NCBI RefSeq assembly: GCF_029360705.1
Contig: NZ_JARKMX010000008.1
Span: forward strand, 3,913,479-3,977,478
Reading direction: 5' to 3'
DNA from: Paraflavitalea pollutisoli
GTDB lineage: Bacteria; Bacteroidota; Bacteroidia; Chitinophagales; Chitinophagaceae
Length of the DNA: 64,000 bases
The notes beneath the pieces are model-generated. The model was not told the origin of the DNA, ran no database searches, and saw only the letters and a program-made list of their open reading frames with translations. The stretch's first letter is position 1. The number at the start of each line of letters is the position of its first letter. Of this stretch, positions 38,045 through 48,000 are shown in pieces. The translations under genes and the position numbers were made by a program.

Positions 38045-39025
38045 CTAAGCCACCACTGCTTCTTTATTGTACTTGTTCTTGTAATCGATGGGCGAAAGAC
38101 CCGTGATCTTTTTAAACACCGTTCTGAAAGCCTTGGTATCGCTGTAGCCCACTTCGTACATCACCTCATTCACATTCTTGCGACTGTTTTCCAGGTGCTT
38201 TTTGGCAGCCTCGATCTTTACCCGTTGAATATACTCCACCGGTGTATTATTGGTAGCCTTCTTAAAACGTCTTTCGAAATGACGCCGGCCGATCGCAAAA
38301 CGTACCGCCAACTCTTCCACCGAGATCTTTTCCGTAACATTCTTCTCGATAAATTCCTGCGCCGCCCGGATCGATTCATCTTCATGTTTCTTCTGTCCGT
38401 TGAACATGATAAAGGGCGACTGACTCTTCCGATCAATCTCGATGGCAAAGAACTTCGACACCAGGATCGCCATTTCACGACCTACATATTTCTCGACGAG
38501 GTAAATCAGCAGGTTCCAATACGAATTGGCACCACCACTGGAATACAATCCCTCTTCCTCCGTGATGATCCGGTCATCGACCAGGGTAATGGAAGGGAAC
38601 ATATCCCTGAACTCATTGGCATAGATCCAGTGGGTAGAACAGCGCTTACCGTCCAGCAACCCCGTAGCCGCCAGCAGGAAGGCGCCGATACACAGGCTCG
38701 CGACTTCCGCCCCCTTGGCATGTTGCGTCACAATCCAGGGAATGAAGTCTTTGTTCTTCTCCAAGGCTTTGGAAAGATCACCACTGATAGCCGGCACCAG
38801 TATCAGGTCGGTCCTGGGCACGTCTTTGACCAGGGTATCGACGTGCACGGAAAAACAGCCCTGGTAAAGCTGCACTTCTTTACTTAGCCCTACCAGTTCC
38901 ACTTTGAACAAGGGGGCCTTACCCGCCCTTTGCAGAAAATCATTGACAGCGGCAAACATCATCCGGGGATCTGAAATGCTGGTCATTACCGCTTCTTCCG
39001 GAACAAGGATCGATACGTGTTTCAT
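38045..39025 (-). CDS. GlxA-like AraC regulator with DJ-1/PfpI domain
   Basis: A 326-residue regulator with two domains. Residues 1-190 form a DJ-1/PfpI (class I glutamine amidotransferase-like) sensor, with the nucleophile-elbow region VASLCIGAFLLAATGLLDGKRCSTHW. Residues 215-320 form an AraC-type double helix-turn-helix (ISVEELAVRFAIGRRHFERRFKKATNNTPVEYIQ and VNEVMYEVGYSDTKAFRTVFKKITGLSP). It is divergent from the reductase gene, and a GTCGCAA site is found upstream of both promoters at equal spacing. Such regulators usually activate; the effector is unknown. Confidence 0.93.
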   Translation of the reverse strand: MKHVSILVPEEAVMTSISDPRMMFAAVNDFLQRAGKAPLFKVELVGLSKEVQLYQGCFSVHVDTLVKDVPRTDLILVPAISGDLSKALEKNKDFIPWIVTQHAKGAEVASLCIGAFLLAATGLLDGKRCSTHWIYANEFRDMFPSITLVDDRIITEEEGLYSSGGANSYWNLLIYLVEKYVGREMAILVSKFFAIEIDRKSQSPFIMFNGQKKHEDESIRAAQEFIEKNVTEKISVEELAVRFAIGRRHFERRFKKATNNTPVEYIQRVKIEAAKKHLENSRKNVNEVMYEVGYSDTKAFRTVFKKITGLSPIDYKNKYNKEAVVA

Positions 39026-39048
39026 CCGTAAATAATCGTTTAGTTAGC

Positions 39049-39072
39049 CGGATATATTTTATGATACATCCG
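39049..39072. promoter_or_regulatory. Inverted repeat in the leader of the GlxA-like gene
   Basis: CGGATATAT and ATACATCCG match at eight of nine positions around six bases. With the promoter at 39161-39192 it would be transcribed, so it may be an mRNA hairpin or an operator. Confidence 0.35.
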
Positions 39073-39160
39073 AATAAAATTCATCCAATACCTGGATGCA
39101 GGCAGTGTTCAGATTGCCGTTTGGAAAATAAAAAGGGGAGTAATTTGTCGTTCGTACTAC

Positions 39161-39192
39161 CAAATTTAGCACATTACCCGGATAGATTCAAA
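39161..39192 (-). promoter_or_regulatory. Promoter of the GlxA-like regulator gene
   Basis: On the minus strand TTTG, a 20-base spacer and TAAATTTG: a full match to the Bacteroidota consensus. The leader is about 130 bases. A GTCGCAA site ends five bases before the TTTG. Confidence 0.7.
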
Positions 39193-39197
39193 CCCTT

Positions 39198-39367
39198 TTT
39201 GCGACAGACGGGTAGTAAATTAATACAGAAACGAGTATTCTTCAAAGCTATCCCTTTGGATATCAATATATGTCGCAACATCAACCTATCCCTAATGCAG
39301 CACCCGCCTGCAACTAACGTATAACCAACCAGTCACAAGTCGCAACAACCCCGTATTTAGTCGCAAC
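39198..39367. promoter_or_regulatory. Four GTCGCAA sites between divergent genes
   Basis: GTCGCAAC occurs on the plus strand at 39272, 39339 and 39360, the last two 21 bases apart; GTCGCAAA occurs on the minus strand at 39205-39198. Direct repeats 21 bases apart are the usual layout of AraC-family sites, so the GlxA-like regulator is the likely binder. Confidence 0.55.
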
Positions 39368-39396
39368 CACACAGGTCCCCACATACCCGTGCAGAC

Positions 39397-39404
39397 TAGA
39401 TTTG
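39397..39404 (+). promoter_or_regulatory. -7 box of the reductase-recDCB unit
   Basis: TAGATTTG, 19 bases before the ATG. No TTTG at the -33 position (39373-39376), consistent with an activated promoter. Confidence 0.55.
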
Positions 39405-39423
39405 TAGCTGTAATACTTTGCAG

Positions 39424-40053
39424 ATGCGTAAGCTGATCGTCTCAATCAATGTGACACTCGATGGATTCATGGCCGGCCCTGCCGGCGAACTCGACTGGCA
39501 TTTCCCCCACTGGAACGAGGAAATGGCCAACTTCGCTTATGAACAGCTTTGCATGATGGACAGTATCCTGCTGGGCCGGGTCACTTACCAGGCCATGGCC
39601 AGTTATTGGCCTTACGAAGCCAACAATACAGCACACGGGCTGAAGGAGGGCAACTATGCCAGCATGATGAACAATTATGCCAAGATCGTTTTCTCCCGCA
39701 CCCTGCGTACCGTCGAATGGCGCAATGCCCGCCTCGTTAAAAAAGACATCGGTAAGGAGGTCCTGGCCCTGAAACAACAACCAGGCCACAACATGATCGT
39801 ATTCGGCAGCGGCAGCATCGTATCCAAACTCACGCAACTGGACCTCGTCGACGAATATGTTTTATGGGTACACCCCATCACACTGGGAAGGGGCGTACCT
39901 CTCTTCCAGAATATCCGCCACATGCCCGCCCTGCAACTGCTCCGCACGAAAGCCTTCAGCTCGGGCGTCGTCATCCTGTACTACGGCAAAGCCCCCCGCA
40001 CCGTCAACCGCCCCGCCCAGCGCAAACACGCGCTTGTTCGTCCAATACGTTAA
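39424..40053 (+). CDS. RibD C-terminal/dihydrofolate-reductase-fold protein
   Basis: A 209-residue protein of the RibD_C/DHFR-like fold, starting MRKLIVSINVTLDGFMAGP, the normal opening of the family. Other conserved pieces are DSILLGRVTYQAMASYWP, KIVFSRTL, MIVFGSGSIVSKLTQLDLVDEYVLWVHPITLGRGVPLF. It should use NAD(P)H to reduce an unknown substrate; stand-alone members are not proven to act in riboflavin or folate synthesis. The C-terminus (APRTVNRPAQRKHALVRPIR) is an unusual basic tail. Its stop is nine bases before recD, so it is co-transcribed with recDCB. Confidence 0.88.
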   Translation: MRKLIVSINVTLDGFMAGPAGELDWHFPHWNEEMANFAYEQLCMMDSILLGRVTYQAMASYWPYEANNTAHGLKEGNYASMMNNYAKIVFSRTLRTVEWRNARLVKKDIGKEVLALKQQPGHNMIVFGSGSIVSKLTQLDLVDEYVLWVHPITLGRGVPLFQNIRHMPALQLLRTKAFSSGVVILYYGKAPRTVNRPAQRKHALVRPIR

Positions 40054-40062
40054 CTTGCGCCA

Positions 40063-41868
40063 ATGCATGCGCTCAATGATGTTCACCAGCAATTTGCCGA
40101 GTATTTTGGTATACCGGCATTGAAACCTTACGCATGGCTGCTCTCCAAAAAGCTCAGCGAAGGCCATATATGCCTGCACCTCGACCAGCTGCCGGCCAGT
40201 GCAGCCGAATTACCTCCTGCCTACTTCATTACACCAGGCAGCAGGCAACTCGAACACATTCCATTGGTGGGCAAAGATGGTAACGATCAACACCCCTTCG
40301 TGCTTTTCCAGAACAGGCTTTACCTGCAACGCTATTTCCGGTACGAGACAGCCTTCCTCGATCGCATCCGGCAATTCCTGGCCTCGGAAACTACGACCCT
40401 GCCTCACCGCCTGCAGTTGCTGGAACAACACCGTCCTTTTATCACCCGGCTTTTTGCCCAGGCGGCACCGGTAGCTGCCGACACGCAAGACGACCTGGCC
40501 GACTGGCCACTCGCAGCTGCCATCACCGGGCTGCTCAACAATTTTACGATCATCACAGGGGGACCCGGTACCGGAAAGACCACTACCGTAGCAAAAATAT
40601 TATCGATCCTCTACGCCACCAATCCGGCATTGAAAGTGGCCCTGGCAGCCCCTACCGGCAAAGCGGCAGCGCGCATGGCCGAAAGTTTGCGCACCACCAA
40701 ACTGCCGCTGGAAGCCGAGATCCTAGAAAAATTCCAAACCCTGCAGCCAGCAACCCTGCACCGTTTGTTGAAACCCATACCCGGTACACCTTATTTCAGG
40801 CACAACGGGCAAAACCCACTCAACTACGACGTGGTGATCGTCGACGAATGCTCGATGATCGATGTCGCCCTGTTTGCCAAATTACTCGACGCCATTACAC
40901 CGGGCACACGACTGATCATGCTGGGTGATAAAGACCAGCTCGCTTCGGTAGAAGCAGGTAGTTTGTTTGGCGATCTTTGCCTGGCACAAAACTCCCTCAA
41001 CGGGTTTACCCCCGAACGGCTCGACCTCATCAACGCCTTTATAGCAGACCCACTGACACGCCTGCCGCAACAACAGGCCACTGAAAACGATAGCCATCCC
41101 CTATTCCAGCACCTCGTAGAGCTCCGGCGTAGCCACCGGTTCACCGGGTCTGGCGGCATCGGCTCCTTCAGCAAAGCGGTGATCAAAAACGATACGCCGG
41201 TACTGGAACGTTTCCTGCAAACCAATACAGACGAGCAGGTACATATCGATACCGCGTACGACCAGCAGCTGTTTGAACAGTTCATCGGCGGTTACACCGC
41301 CTTCATTGCAGAGAAAGATATACGCACCGCCCTGAAGAAGATGAACAACCTGCGGGTACTTTGCGCCATCCGGGAAGGCGACCAGGGGCTGAAGGCGTTG
41401 AATATGCGCATCGAAAAATACCTGGATAGCAAAAGGCTCATACAACAGGCACACCCTTTTTATGAGAACCGCCCCATCATCCTTACCCGCAACTATTACG
41501 AACACGGTCTCTTCAATGGCGACACCGGCCTCATCCGCGCCAATGAACAAGGCATACTGATGGCCTGGTTCGAAGACAGCAGCGGTACCCTCAAATCCAT
41601 CATGCCTGGCTACCTCAGCGAAGCCGAAACCGTATTCGCCATGACCATCCACAAAAGCCAGGGATCGGAATTTGATGAAGTATTGGTGGTGTTGCCAGCC
41701 ATGGCCGACTCACCCCTGCTCACCCGGGAGTTGCTGTACACAGGGGTAACCAGGGCCAAAAAGAAAGTATACCTGCAGGGTGCAGCCGACACCATCCTGC
41801 TGGCCACCCAGCGCGTCGTGGAAAGAGCGTCCGGCATCGCCACCCGTTTTCAATCGGGTGCACAATAA
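40063..41868 (+). CDS. recD: Exodeoxyribonuclease V subunit RecD
   Basis: A 601-residue 5'-to-3' helicase subunit of the RecBCD enzyme, which processes double-strand breaks. Walker A is GGPGTGKT (166-173), Walker B is VVIVDECSMID, and the C-terminal motifs are MTIHKSQGSEFDEVLVVLP and LLYTGVTRAKKKVYL. The N-terminal domain (1-145) contacts the partner subunits. Length and order agree with E. coli RecD. It is the second gene of a unit that starts with the reductase and continues with recC 25 bases downstream. Confidence 0.96.
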   Translation: MHALNDVHQQFAEYFGIPALKPYAWLLSKKLSEGHICLHLDQLPASAAELPPAYFITPGSRQLEHIPLVGKDGNDQHPFVLFQNRLYLQRYFRYETAFLDRIRQFLASETTTLPHRLQLLEQHRPFITRLFAQAAPVAADTQDDLADWPLAAAITGLLNNFTIITGGPGTGKTTTVAKILSILYATNPALKVALAAPTGKAAARMAESLRTTKLPLEAEILEKFQTLQPATLHRLLKPIPGTPYFRHNGQNPLNYDVVIVDECSMIDVALFAKLLDAITPGTRLIMLGDKDQLASVEAGSLFGDLCLAQNSLNGFTPERLDLINAFIADPLTRLPQQQATENDSHPLFQHLVELRRSHRFTGSGGIGSFSKAVIKNDTPVLERFLQTNTDEQVHIDTAYDQQLFEQFIGGYTAFIAEKDIRTALKKMNNLRVLCAIREGDQGLKALNMRIEKYLDSKRLIQQAHPFYENRPIILTRNYYEHGLFNGDTGLIRANEQGILMAWFEDSSGTLKSIMPGYLSEAETVFAMTIHKSQGSEFDEVLVVLPAMADSPLLTRELLYTGVTRAKKKVYLQGAADTILLATQRVVERASGIATRFQSGAQ

Positions 41869-41893
41869 ACAACAATAACTACCAGGTATCTAC

Positions 41894-44800
41894 ATGGCAT
41901 TATATCTAAAGGTCTCCAATTCACTCGATAGCCTTGCTGCAGAGATGGTCCAAAACCTCGCCGCAGCAAGCGCTGGCGTATTCGACCCACATCATATCGT
42001 TACCCAGACCGAGGGTATGAACAACTGGCTCAAGCTACAGATTGCCCACCAGCAGGGTATCATGGCCAACTGTCGGTTCCTCAAGCCCAACGACTTTATT
42101 CACCACCTGTATTTTCTGTTGGGTGGTCCTTTTGCAGAGATGCTATCGGCCTCCAACCTCAGCTGGTTGCTCTTCAAACTACTGGGTGAAAAAGAGTTCA
42201 TCCACCGTTTTCCCGCCATTGCCGATTATTACCGCAACGCGGGAGAGGAAGCCGACACTCGCCGCATGGCCCTCGCCGAAAAAGTGGCGTATCTCTTTGA
42301 CCAATACCAGGTGTACCGGGCCGACATGATCAAGCGCTGGAATGAAGGCGACAACACCGGCGATGCCGACCATACCTGGCAACAACACCTGTGGATAAAA
42401 GCCAAGCAGGCGGCCGGCGATAAACTCCCCGACAAGACGATGGTGGGCACCTGGATTCTCGACAAACTGAAAGATCCTGCCAGCCAATTGCTGTTACAGC
42501 GTCGGCTACCCCGAATTCAATTGTTTGGATTGTCGATCATCACGGCCTGGCATGTAGAAATACTGCACAAGCTATCCGCCATCATCGATGTCAGTTTTTA
42601 TTTCATCAACCCCGCCCCGCTGGTGTATTGGTTCGATGACCGCAGCGAAAAACAACTGGCCAGCTGGCGCCAGAAAGGATACCAAAATACCGAAGGCAAT
42701 GCAGCCGGCAATCCCCTCCTCACCAACTGGGGACGCGTTGTGCAAGACTCCTTCGCGCTCTTCTTCAAGCAGGATGAATTCCTCAATGCCTATGAGGACG
42801 TAGGCATCAAAACTCCCCGGGCCGATAACCTGCTCCACAAATTGCAGCACGATATTTTCCACGCAGCCACCGACAGCCGCAACAAGGTCACCGCGGGCGA
42901 CCTGCAAGATGGCTCGCTCCAGATCAATGCCTGCTACACCATCGCCCGCGAAGTGGAAGTATTGTACAACTACCTCGTACACCTCGTCGATCAGCGACAG
43001 GCACAGCTGTCGCCGCGTGATATTGTCGTCATGGTCAGCGATATCGATAGCTATGCACCTTATATAAAAGCAGTATTCAACAATGCACCGTACAAATTCA
43101 GGTTTGTCATTGCTGATGAAAGCTTCAACGAAACCGACAACATCTTCACCGCCCTGCAATCTATCCTGCAATTGAATGAGGAGAACTTCAAGGCAGAGAC
43201 TGTACTACAGTTACTCGACTCGTCGCTCATCCGCAATCGCTTCGCCCTCACCGATGTGGTGCGCATCCGACAGATCGTCGACGCCGCCAATATCCGCTTT
43301 GGCCTGTCTGGCAGAAAGGACGACGACACCCACCTGGTAAGCTGGGAATACGGTATCAAGCGCATTATGTATGGCATTTGCATGAGTGGCGAAATGGACT
43401 ATGATGACGGTGAAGACCGGTTCATCCCCCTCGATCTGCTGGAAGGCAGCGAAACCCAGGAACTCATTCGCTTTTGCCATTTCGCCCAATTGCTGATCGA
43501 CGCAGTCAGGCAACGGAAAGCACCGCGCCCGGTAGCCGGCTGGGTACAATACATCGAATACCTCCTGCACAATCTCGTACTGGAGCCCGACGAAGACACC
43601 AACGAAGACTACCATGCATTAATGGAATTTCTGGCCGACTACAATTTGCTGCAGGAATACATGACCGACGAGGTAGGCTTTGAAGTCTTCTCACACAACT
43701 TTTTGCAGATATTGGAAAACACGACCCGAGCCGGTCTATTTGCCAATGGTGGCATTACCTTTTGCTCCATGGTGCCCATGCGCAGCATCCCTTTTAAAGT
43801 GGTGGCGCTCCTGGGGCTTGATTATGACAAGTTTCCCCGGCGCGAGCAACCGGCCAGCTTCAACCTGCTTACGCGTCAGCGCCAGGTGGGTGACCGGAAT
43901 ATCAAAGACAACGATAAGCACCTGTTTCTCGAAACCATTTTGTCTGCCCGCGATTACCTCTACATCAGTTACCGCGGCATGAATGCCCGGGACAATACAA
44001 CATTGCCGCCGTCGGCACTGGTAGATGAATTACTGGACTATATAGAAGCAGGCGCCAATATACCCGTCCGTGAGCAATTGGTGACGCACCATCCCCTGCA
44101 AAGCTTCAGTCATCAATACAACAGCGGAAAGCCGGGACTCTACAATTACCTCGATCATCATACAGCGCCGGTACGTTCGGTGATATTGAACAACAAACCC
44201 ATCGAATCGCCCGACCTGGAAGAGATCAACCTGGAAGACCTGGTCCGGTTCTTCAAGAATCCCTTCAAGGTCTATTACAATAAAGTGTTGGGAATTTATT
44301 ACGAAGACGAACCAGTACTGCTCAACGATACCGAACTATTCAGCCTCGATAACCTGCAACAGTGGAGCCTGCGCAACCGCTTGTTATTGGAACAACCCAA
44401 CCAGGAGCTGCAGCAAAAACTGGTCATGACGGGCGAGTTGCCACTCAAGAACATGGCGCCGGTCACCCTGGAATTGGCTGCCAAAGAGGTAAGCCCCGTC
44501 AGGGCTTTGTATGAGACTTGCACCAAACAGGCCACGCCGACTACAGCCTCCATTGTATTGCCCCTGGGAAACAGCCTGCTGAAGGGCACCCTTCAAAACA
44601 TCTTCGATCAGCAACTGATCTATGTATCCTGGTCAAAGCATGAAACCAAATACCTGGTAGAAACCTATATCCGTTACCTCGCCGGGGTAGCAGTCGGCGT
44701 ATTGACGGGTGCCACTTTCATCTCGGGCATCAAGAAAGAGCAATACTATCCAGCCACACGCATCACGCAGGATGCCGCCATACAGCAATTGACAGCTTTG

Positions 44801-45067
44801 GTGACCATCTATGCAGCCGGACTTAAAAAGCTACTGCCCTTCTATCCCGACTTCGACATCAAGCCGAAACAGATCGGCGAGCTGACGTTTGAGAAGTTTA
44901 CCCGGCAGGTCAAGGAGAAACTGGATATGACATCCGATCCTTATATCCAACCGGAATACGGGAAAGGCATTTTCGATACGGAAGAAGCGATGGCCCAATA
45001 CAAATCGGTTGCCAACACGGTGATCGTTCCACTGGAACAATTATTTCCCGGCTATTACAACGACTAG
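41894..45067 (+). CDS. recC: Exodeoxyribonuclease V subunit RecC
   Basis: A 1,057-residue scaffold subunit of RecBCD. It has the RecC start (TEGMNNWLKLQIAHQQGIMANCRF) and the segments IQLFGLSIITAWHVEILHKLS, VPMRSIPFKVVALLGLDYDKFPR and FLETILSARDYLYISYRGMNARDN. In known structures RecC holds the split DNA strands and reads the Chi sequence with an inactive helicase fold; whether Chi is used here cannot be seen. It lies 25 bases after recD and six before recB. Confidence 0.95.
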   Translation: MALYLKVSNSLDSLAAEMVQNLAAASAGVFDPHHIVTQTEGMNNWLKLQIAHQQGIMANCRFLKPNDFIHHLYFLLGGPFAEMLSASNLSWLLFKLLGEKEFIHRFPAIADYYRNAGEEADTRRMALAEKVAYLFDQYQVYRADMIKRWNEGDNTGDADHTWQQHLWIKAKQAAGDKLPDKTMVGTWILDKLKDPASQLLLQRRLPRIQLFGLSIITAWHVEILHKLSAIIDVSFYFINPAPLVYWFDDRSEKQLASWRQKGYQNTEGNAAGNPLLTNWGRVVQDSFALFFKQDEFLNAYEDVGIKTPRADNLLHKLQHDIFHAATDSRNKVTAGDLQDGSLQINACYTIAREVEVLYNYLVHLVDQRQAQLSPRDIVVMVSDIDSYAPYIKAVFNNAPYKFRFVIADESFNETDNIFTALQSILQLNEENFKAETVLQLLDSSLIRNRFALTDVVRIRQIVDAANIRFGLSGRKDDDTHLVSWEYGIKRIMYGICMSGEMDYDDGEDRFIPLDLLEGSETQELIRFCHFAQLLIDAVRQRKAPRPVAGWVQYIEYLLHNLVLEPDEDTNEDYHALMEFLADYNLLQEYMTDEVGFEVFSHNFLQILENTTRAGLFANGGITFCSMVPMRSIPFKVVALLGLDYDKFPRREQPASFNLLTRQRQVGDRNIKDNDKHLFLETILSARDYLYISYRGMNARDNTTLPPSALVDELLDYIEAGANIPVREQLVTHHPLQSFSHQYNSGKPGLYNYLDHHTAPVRSVILNNKPIESPDLEEINLEDLVRFFKNPFKVYYNKVLGIYYEDEPVLLNDTELFSLDNLQQWSLRNRLLLEQPNQELQQKLVMTGELPLKNMAPVTLELAAKEVSPVRALYETCTKQATPTTASIVLPLGNSLLKGTLQNIFDQQLIYVSWSKHETKYLVETYIRYLAGVAVGVLTGATFISGIKKEQYYPATRITQDAAIQQLTALVTIYAAGLKKLLPFYPDFDIKPKQIGELTFEKFTRQVKEKLDMTSDPYIQPEYGKGIFDTEEAMAQYKSVANTVIVPLEQLFPGYYND

Positions 45068-45073
45068 CAATAC

Positions 45074-48000
45074 ATGAGTACGACCAACCCATATAGTGAT
45101 TTCAACGCGACAACGGTGCCGCTGCAGGATAGCAACCTGATCGAAGCCAGTGCGGGAACCGGCAAAACCTATTCCATTGCCATCCTGGTATTGCGATTGG
45201 TGCTGGAACAAAAGATCTCGGTAAAGGAAATACTCATGGTAACCTTTACGAAAGCGGCGGTCGCAGAACTGGAAGAGCGCGTACGGCTCTTTATCCGTAC
45301 GGCGCATAAATTCGCCGAAGGACAGGAGATTACTGATACCAACATTGCCGCCCTGGTACAACAGGCAGTCGATACCAACGGCCATGAAGCCGTGTTGCAA
45401 CAACTCAAGGATGCCGTGCTCTTCCTCGATGAAACGGCCGTGTTGACCATCCATAGCTTTTGTCAGCTGGCACTGAACGAATTTGCCTTCGAGACCTTCC
45501 AGCTTTTCGGGGCAGAAATGTTGCCCGACTTTACACCAGTCATAGAAGAAGAGATCAATAAGTTCTGGCGTCGATACATCACCACCTTACCCACCCCTTT
45601 ACTGCAGTTGATCTGGCATAAAGAACTCAAGGATTCTATTACGGAAATACTGGCCAACCACCAGGCGGGTAAACGTTATCCCGGCTACCAGCCCCACGAG
45701 CGCTATAGCCTTACCCCCGGTTTACAGGAAGAGTGGCTGCATGACCTCACTGTTGTGCAGGCAAGGTTGGAGAAGATCAACAACGATCTGCAGGAACACA
45801 TTGCCCAACGGCAGGGCGAATTGCGCAACCTGTGCGAAAGCAATGCCAATGCAAAGAAGAGTCTGTTGCCCAGCCTCAGCAATCCAGTAGCCTTTATAGA
45901 AGCAGTATGCAGTAAAAAAGACACCCAGTATGTGGTGAAATTATTCCCGGACCTCGTGGAATTGATCAACCAGCGCGAAGCCGTTAAAGAAGGACAGGCC
46001 ACGGCCCTGCAGGCGATCTACCGGCACATCAGCTACGTGGCCATACAGGAAGTCAGCAAGGGTATAGCAGCTTACAAAGAGCGCAACAATATACTGGGCT
46101 ACGACGACCTGATCGGCAACCTGCACCAGGCGCTCGTAGTCCGCGACAACCAGCAGCTCGTAGAGGTGTTGCGCAAGAAATACAAGGCCGTCTTCATCGA
46201 CGAGTTTCAGGATACGGATCGTCAGCAGTTCGAGATCTTCGACAAAGCTTTTGGTACCGGTACCATCTTATTCTATATCGGAGATCCCAAGCAAAGCATC
46301 TATGCCTGGCGCAAGGCCGACATCTTTACCTATTTCAAAGCAAGGGATGCAGTAAGCCATCTCTATGGCATGAACCATAACTATCGCTCCTCGCGCCGCA
46401 TGATAGAAGGCATGAACCAGTTCTTTTTACCCCGGGACGGGTTCGATACCTTTTACTTTGGTGAGCAGGAGAACGTCATCGACTATATTCCCGTCGAAAG
46501 TCCTGAGCACAACAGCAAGGGCAGCCTGATGCGACAAGGGGAAGAAGCACCTGCAGTAACCATCTATGCCTACCCCAAAAGCGCTTTGCTATTGGAAGGG
46601 GTAGCCCAACAGGTAGCACAACTATTACACACGGACCAATACACCATCGATAAAAAAGGGGAAGGCCGCAAGATCGTGCCGGCAGATATTGGTATCCTCG
46701 TACGTACCGGCGCCCAGGGCAGGGATGTAAAAGCACAACTCGCCCGCCTGGGCATACCAGCCGTTACGATCGATGATGCCAAAGTATTGCAGTCGGAGGA
46801 GGCCAGCTATTTGCTGTACCTCCTGGAAGCCATTGCACGCCCCGACCGTTCTTCGATCAACCGGGCCTTGTTATCACCCTTTACAGGCTTTGATACGGCG
46901 CAGGTACTGCAACTCGACGACGGCGTGGTGCTGGAATTGTTTACCGGCTATAAAAACCGCTGGCAACAGGATGGTATTTACACGGCGCTCATGCATTTTG
47001 TACATGACTTCCGGGTGCAGCAGGTATTATTAGCGGCACCGGCGGGAGATGGCGAACGGATCATTACCAACCTGTTTCAGTTGATCGAGCTGGTACACCA
47101 GGCAGAGAGCCGCAAGAACCTGTCTGTACCAGAATTGCTATCCTGGCTCAAGCGGGGTATCGATGGCATGACGGCCGAGGGAGATGAATACCTGCAACGC
47201 ATGGAAAGCGATGAAGCGGCCGTACGCATTGTAACAATACACAAAAGCAAGGGACTGGAGTACAACATCGTGTTGGCCCCCTTCCTGGACTTTGTAGACA
47301 GCAAGCGACAGGAGTTTGTCAGCTTCCGCGACGCAGATACCGGCGATTACATAGGTGCAGAGAGAAACCGCCTCACCGAGCGACAACAGTTGTGGTTTGC
47401 ACAACAGTCCGAACAGGAGAACCGGCGGCTATTGTATGTTGCCATTACAAGGGCCGTATACACTTGCTTTATATTTAGAAACCTCTATTACAAGAACTCT
47501 ACACTGGCCACCTTTGTACAGGCACTCACGCAGGCCGATCCCAGGCTGGTGGCCATGAAGGAAGAAGAGGGCGAAGCACCGGCTGCTGTGCGTAGCCGGA
47601 AGGCAGTGGAAACACAACCCACCAAAGCACCTGCCCCCATCAACTTTGTCCTACAGGAAGAACATTGGCGCAAGCTGAGTTATACGATGCTGGCAGCACA
47701 ACAGGAACATGTGTCGCCGCCGAGGTCCTTCCCTTCTACGGAAGCTTACGACAACTTCATCTTCCAGGAGTTGCGTCGTGGTGCCAAGACCGGTAATTTC
47801 TTGCACTTCATCTTCGAGAATGTTCCGTTTGAGGATGACAGCCGTTGGGAGAAGTGGCTCGACGAAGCCATCAGGCGCTTTGCGCCCGGTCAGCAAGAAA
47901 CGTACAAGCCTATGTTGGAACAAATGCTGAAGCAGGTATTGTACACCAATATCGGGGGGGAGGCTACTTCATTCTCCTTGTCAGAGACGGCCTGGCAGAA

